Of a stretch of 64,000 bases of DNA, positions 63,055 through 64,000 are shown in pieces. The stretch is from Lutibacter flavus (GTDB taxonomy: Bacteria; Bacteroidota; Bacteroidia; Flavobacteriales; Flavobacteriaceae): NCBI RefSeq assembly GCF_900188355.1, contig NZ_FZNX01000007.1, positions 62,001-126,000 of the forward strand, in the 5' to 3' direction. Position 1 is the stretch's first letter, and the number at the start of each line of letters is the position of its first letter. Below the pieces are notes generated by a model, which was given only the letters and a program-made list of their open reading frames with translations, did no database searches and was not told the DNA's origin. The translations under genes were made by a program, and so were the position numbers.

Positions 63055-64000
63055 TTAAGACCATAACCTAAAAGGAATTAGATTCCAAAATAATAAAACT
63101 ATTGCCCATTGCAAGGCAAATAATACTCCTAGAACATCTATTAATGATGGTTTATTTTTCCTAATTTTCATAAGCCCAAAAATCATTGCTATTGGAAATA
63201 TTCCAGTGACGACTGCCAATAATATATTTGCGAATGTTAAGTCTCCTAAGTTTAGAAAAGACTGATTTATAAGAAAAGGAAATGGTAAAAAGAGTAAAAT
63301 AATGGAAACAAAAGGAACAAATAAAGCTTGATTACCAGCAAATAACTTCTTTTTAACCAACAAATAAAAACCTCTGATAACGATAGTTATAATACCCATA
63401 AGACCTAGGGTTAGGCTTAACCACATTAGTCCAAGATAAAATACATTTACTTTTTCGTAAGTTGCTAACCCATCACTAATTAACTGAGTATTATTTTTTT
63501 GATACAAAACATGGGAGTCTCTAAGCCTGTCCTCTTTTCTAAACAAGTTTTCACCAACTGGTAAAAGAGAATAACTATCGCTTTGAATTGATTTAACAAT
63601 TAGCTTATTATCCATTTTAATTACTTTAATTGAGTTAAAAAGTAAATCTAAATAAGCAAACTTCTCAAATCGAATAGGGTTTAATTTATAGAAGCCTTCA
63701 TACTTTTCTATCTTCCTAGGTAAACTGTCATTTGCATTTGTTTTTTCTATTTTTTCGATTCCTAAGTGTTCGATAAACACTTCGTTAAACTTTTGATAAT
63801 TTGCAGTTTCGCTATCGGTATTGAAACTGATAAAAAACGCATTATTCTCTTCAGGAAATAGATAAAATGTAGATCTAAAACCAATGGTATTACCACGGTG
63901 AAAATAACCTGTGACTCCATATCTGTCTCTATAGCTAAGCCCAAATTGATAACCTGTATTTAGTCCATTTATATTTGATTCTGTTGATTCAGGCTTCCCC
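63055..64000 (-). CDS. Serine hydrolase with C-terminal membrane domain (5' end outside window)
   Basis: One frame is open from the window end (first full codon at 63999) to the stop at 63055. The N-terminal motifs lie outside. Seen here are the HxG motif in VTGYFHRGNTIGF and then TFYLFPEENNAFFISFNTD, which places it in the class-C beta-lactamase-like group. The last 130 residues hold four or five membrane helices (LGLMWLSLTLGLMGIITIVI onward), a common layout for flavobacterial members. The GTG at 63780 is internal, so the reading frame should not be started there. Confidence 0.85.
   Translation of the reverse strand, partial: GKPESTESNINGLNTGYQFGLSYRDRYGVTGYFHRGNTIGFRSTFYLFPEENNAFFISFNTDSETANYQKFNEVFIEHLGIEKIEKTNANDSLPRKIEKYEGFYKLNPIRFEKFAYLDLLFNSIKVIKMDNKLIVKSIQSDSYSLLPVGENLFRKEDRLRDSHVLYQKNNTQLISDGLATYEKVNVFYLGLMWLSLTLGLMGIITIVIRGFYLLVKKKLFAGNQALFVPFVSIILLFLPFPFLINQSFLNLGDLTFANILLAVVTGIFPIAMIFGLMKIRKNKPSLIDVLGVLFALQWAIVLLFWNLIPFRLWS

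Noticed and set aside
63762-63944. Separate 60-codon frame near the window end, suggesting a frameshift in the last hydrolase
   Set aside because: The frame ending at 63055 stays open to the window edge with clear homology (FHRGNTIGF), so there is no frameshift and this frame is a shadow.

Overview
The window is a low-GC, roughly one-third GC, chromosomal segment from a Bacteroidota member, most likely family Flavobacteriaceae. The evidence is the SusC/SusD pair, promoters with the TAnnTTTG -7 box, DUF4136/DUF4197/DUF5522/DUF5916 proteins, a fused cobalamin mutase of the IcmF type, and a urocanase of the long Bacteroidota form. No rRNA, intact tRNA, CRISPR array or intact transposase was seen.

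1-31 kb is mostly housekeeping. It holds the 3' part of recQ, an Lrp-type regulator, a TonB plug-only protein, a methyltransferase gene inserted beside icmF, icmF, purU, hutU, small lipoproteins, a wrecked catalase gene, a BtuF-like protein and an ankyrin protein. A LytS/LytTR two-component pair lies divergent from a susCD pair. Then come pyrF, an Opp-type permease, tpiA-prmA-clpS and a three-gene acyl-CoA (propionyl-CoA) carboxylase operon. The carboxylase and the mutase together point to short branched and odd-chain acyl-CoA metabolism. Small palindromic repeats lie between genes, and members of the same families lie in frame inside icmF (two) and hutU (one).

31-33.6 kb is a scar-like accessory patch: a tRNA 3'-end remnant, two small genes (one apparently truncated) and about 0.9 kb of nested inverted repeats. 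33.6-41 kb carries a PfkB kinase overlapping a periplasmic GH13 amylase, two membrane proteins, a DUF5916 outer-membrane protein and an Fsr-type MFS exporter.

41-64 kb is an accessory region in which every gene is on the minus strand. It holds GNATs, an esterase, a cupin, PanE, Crp, an AlkC-type DNA repair protein, DUF2200, an S41 protease and five class-C beta-lactamase-like serine hydrolases with NTF2-like, PD40 and 4-TM companions. At least five decayed genes lie among them. Two patterns organise it. (a) Five promoters share a direct-repeat operator with an exact 21-bp period, sitting 19-20 bp upstream of a -7-like box. This is the geometry of LytTR-regulated promoters, and it suggests a regulon of secreted hydrolases. 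(b) Six intergenic elements share a conserved end placed against the stop codon of the preceding gene, and four of them have clear long imperfect inverted repeats. The mismatches in the arms are mostly G.T on the + strand, the strand opposite the genes. This looks like an integron-type cassette array without a visible integrase, or else an undescribed repeat family. These two patterns are the most promising observations in the window.
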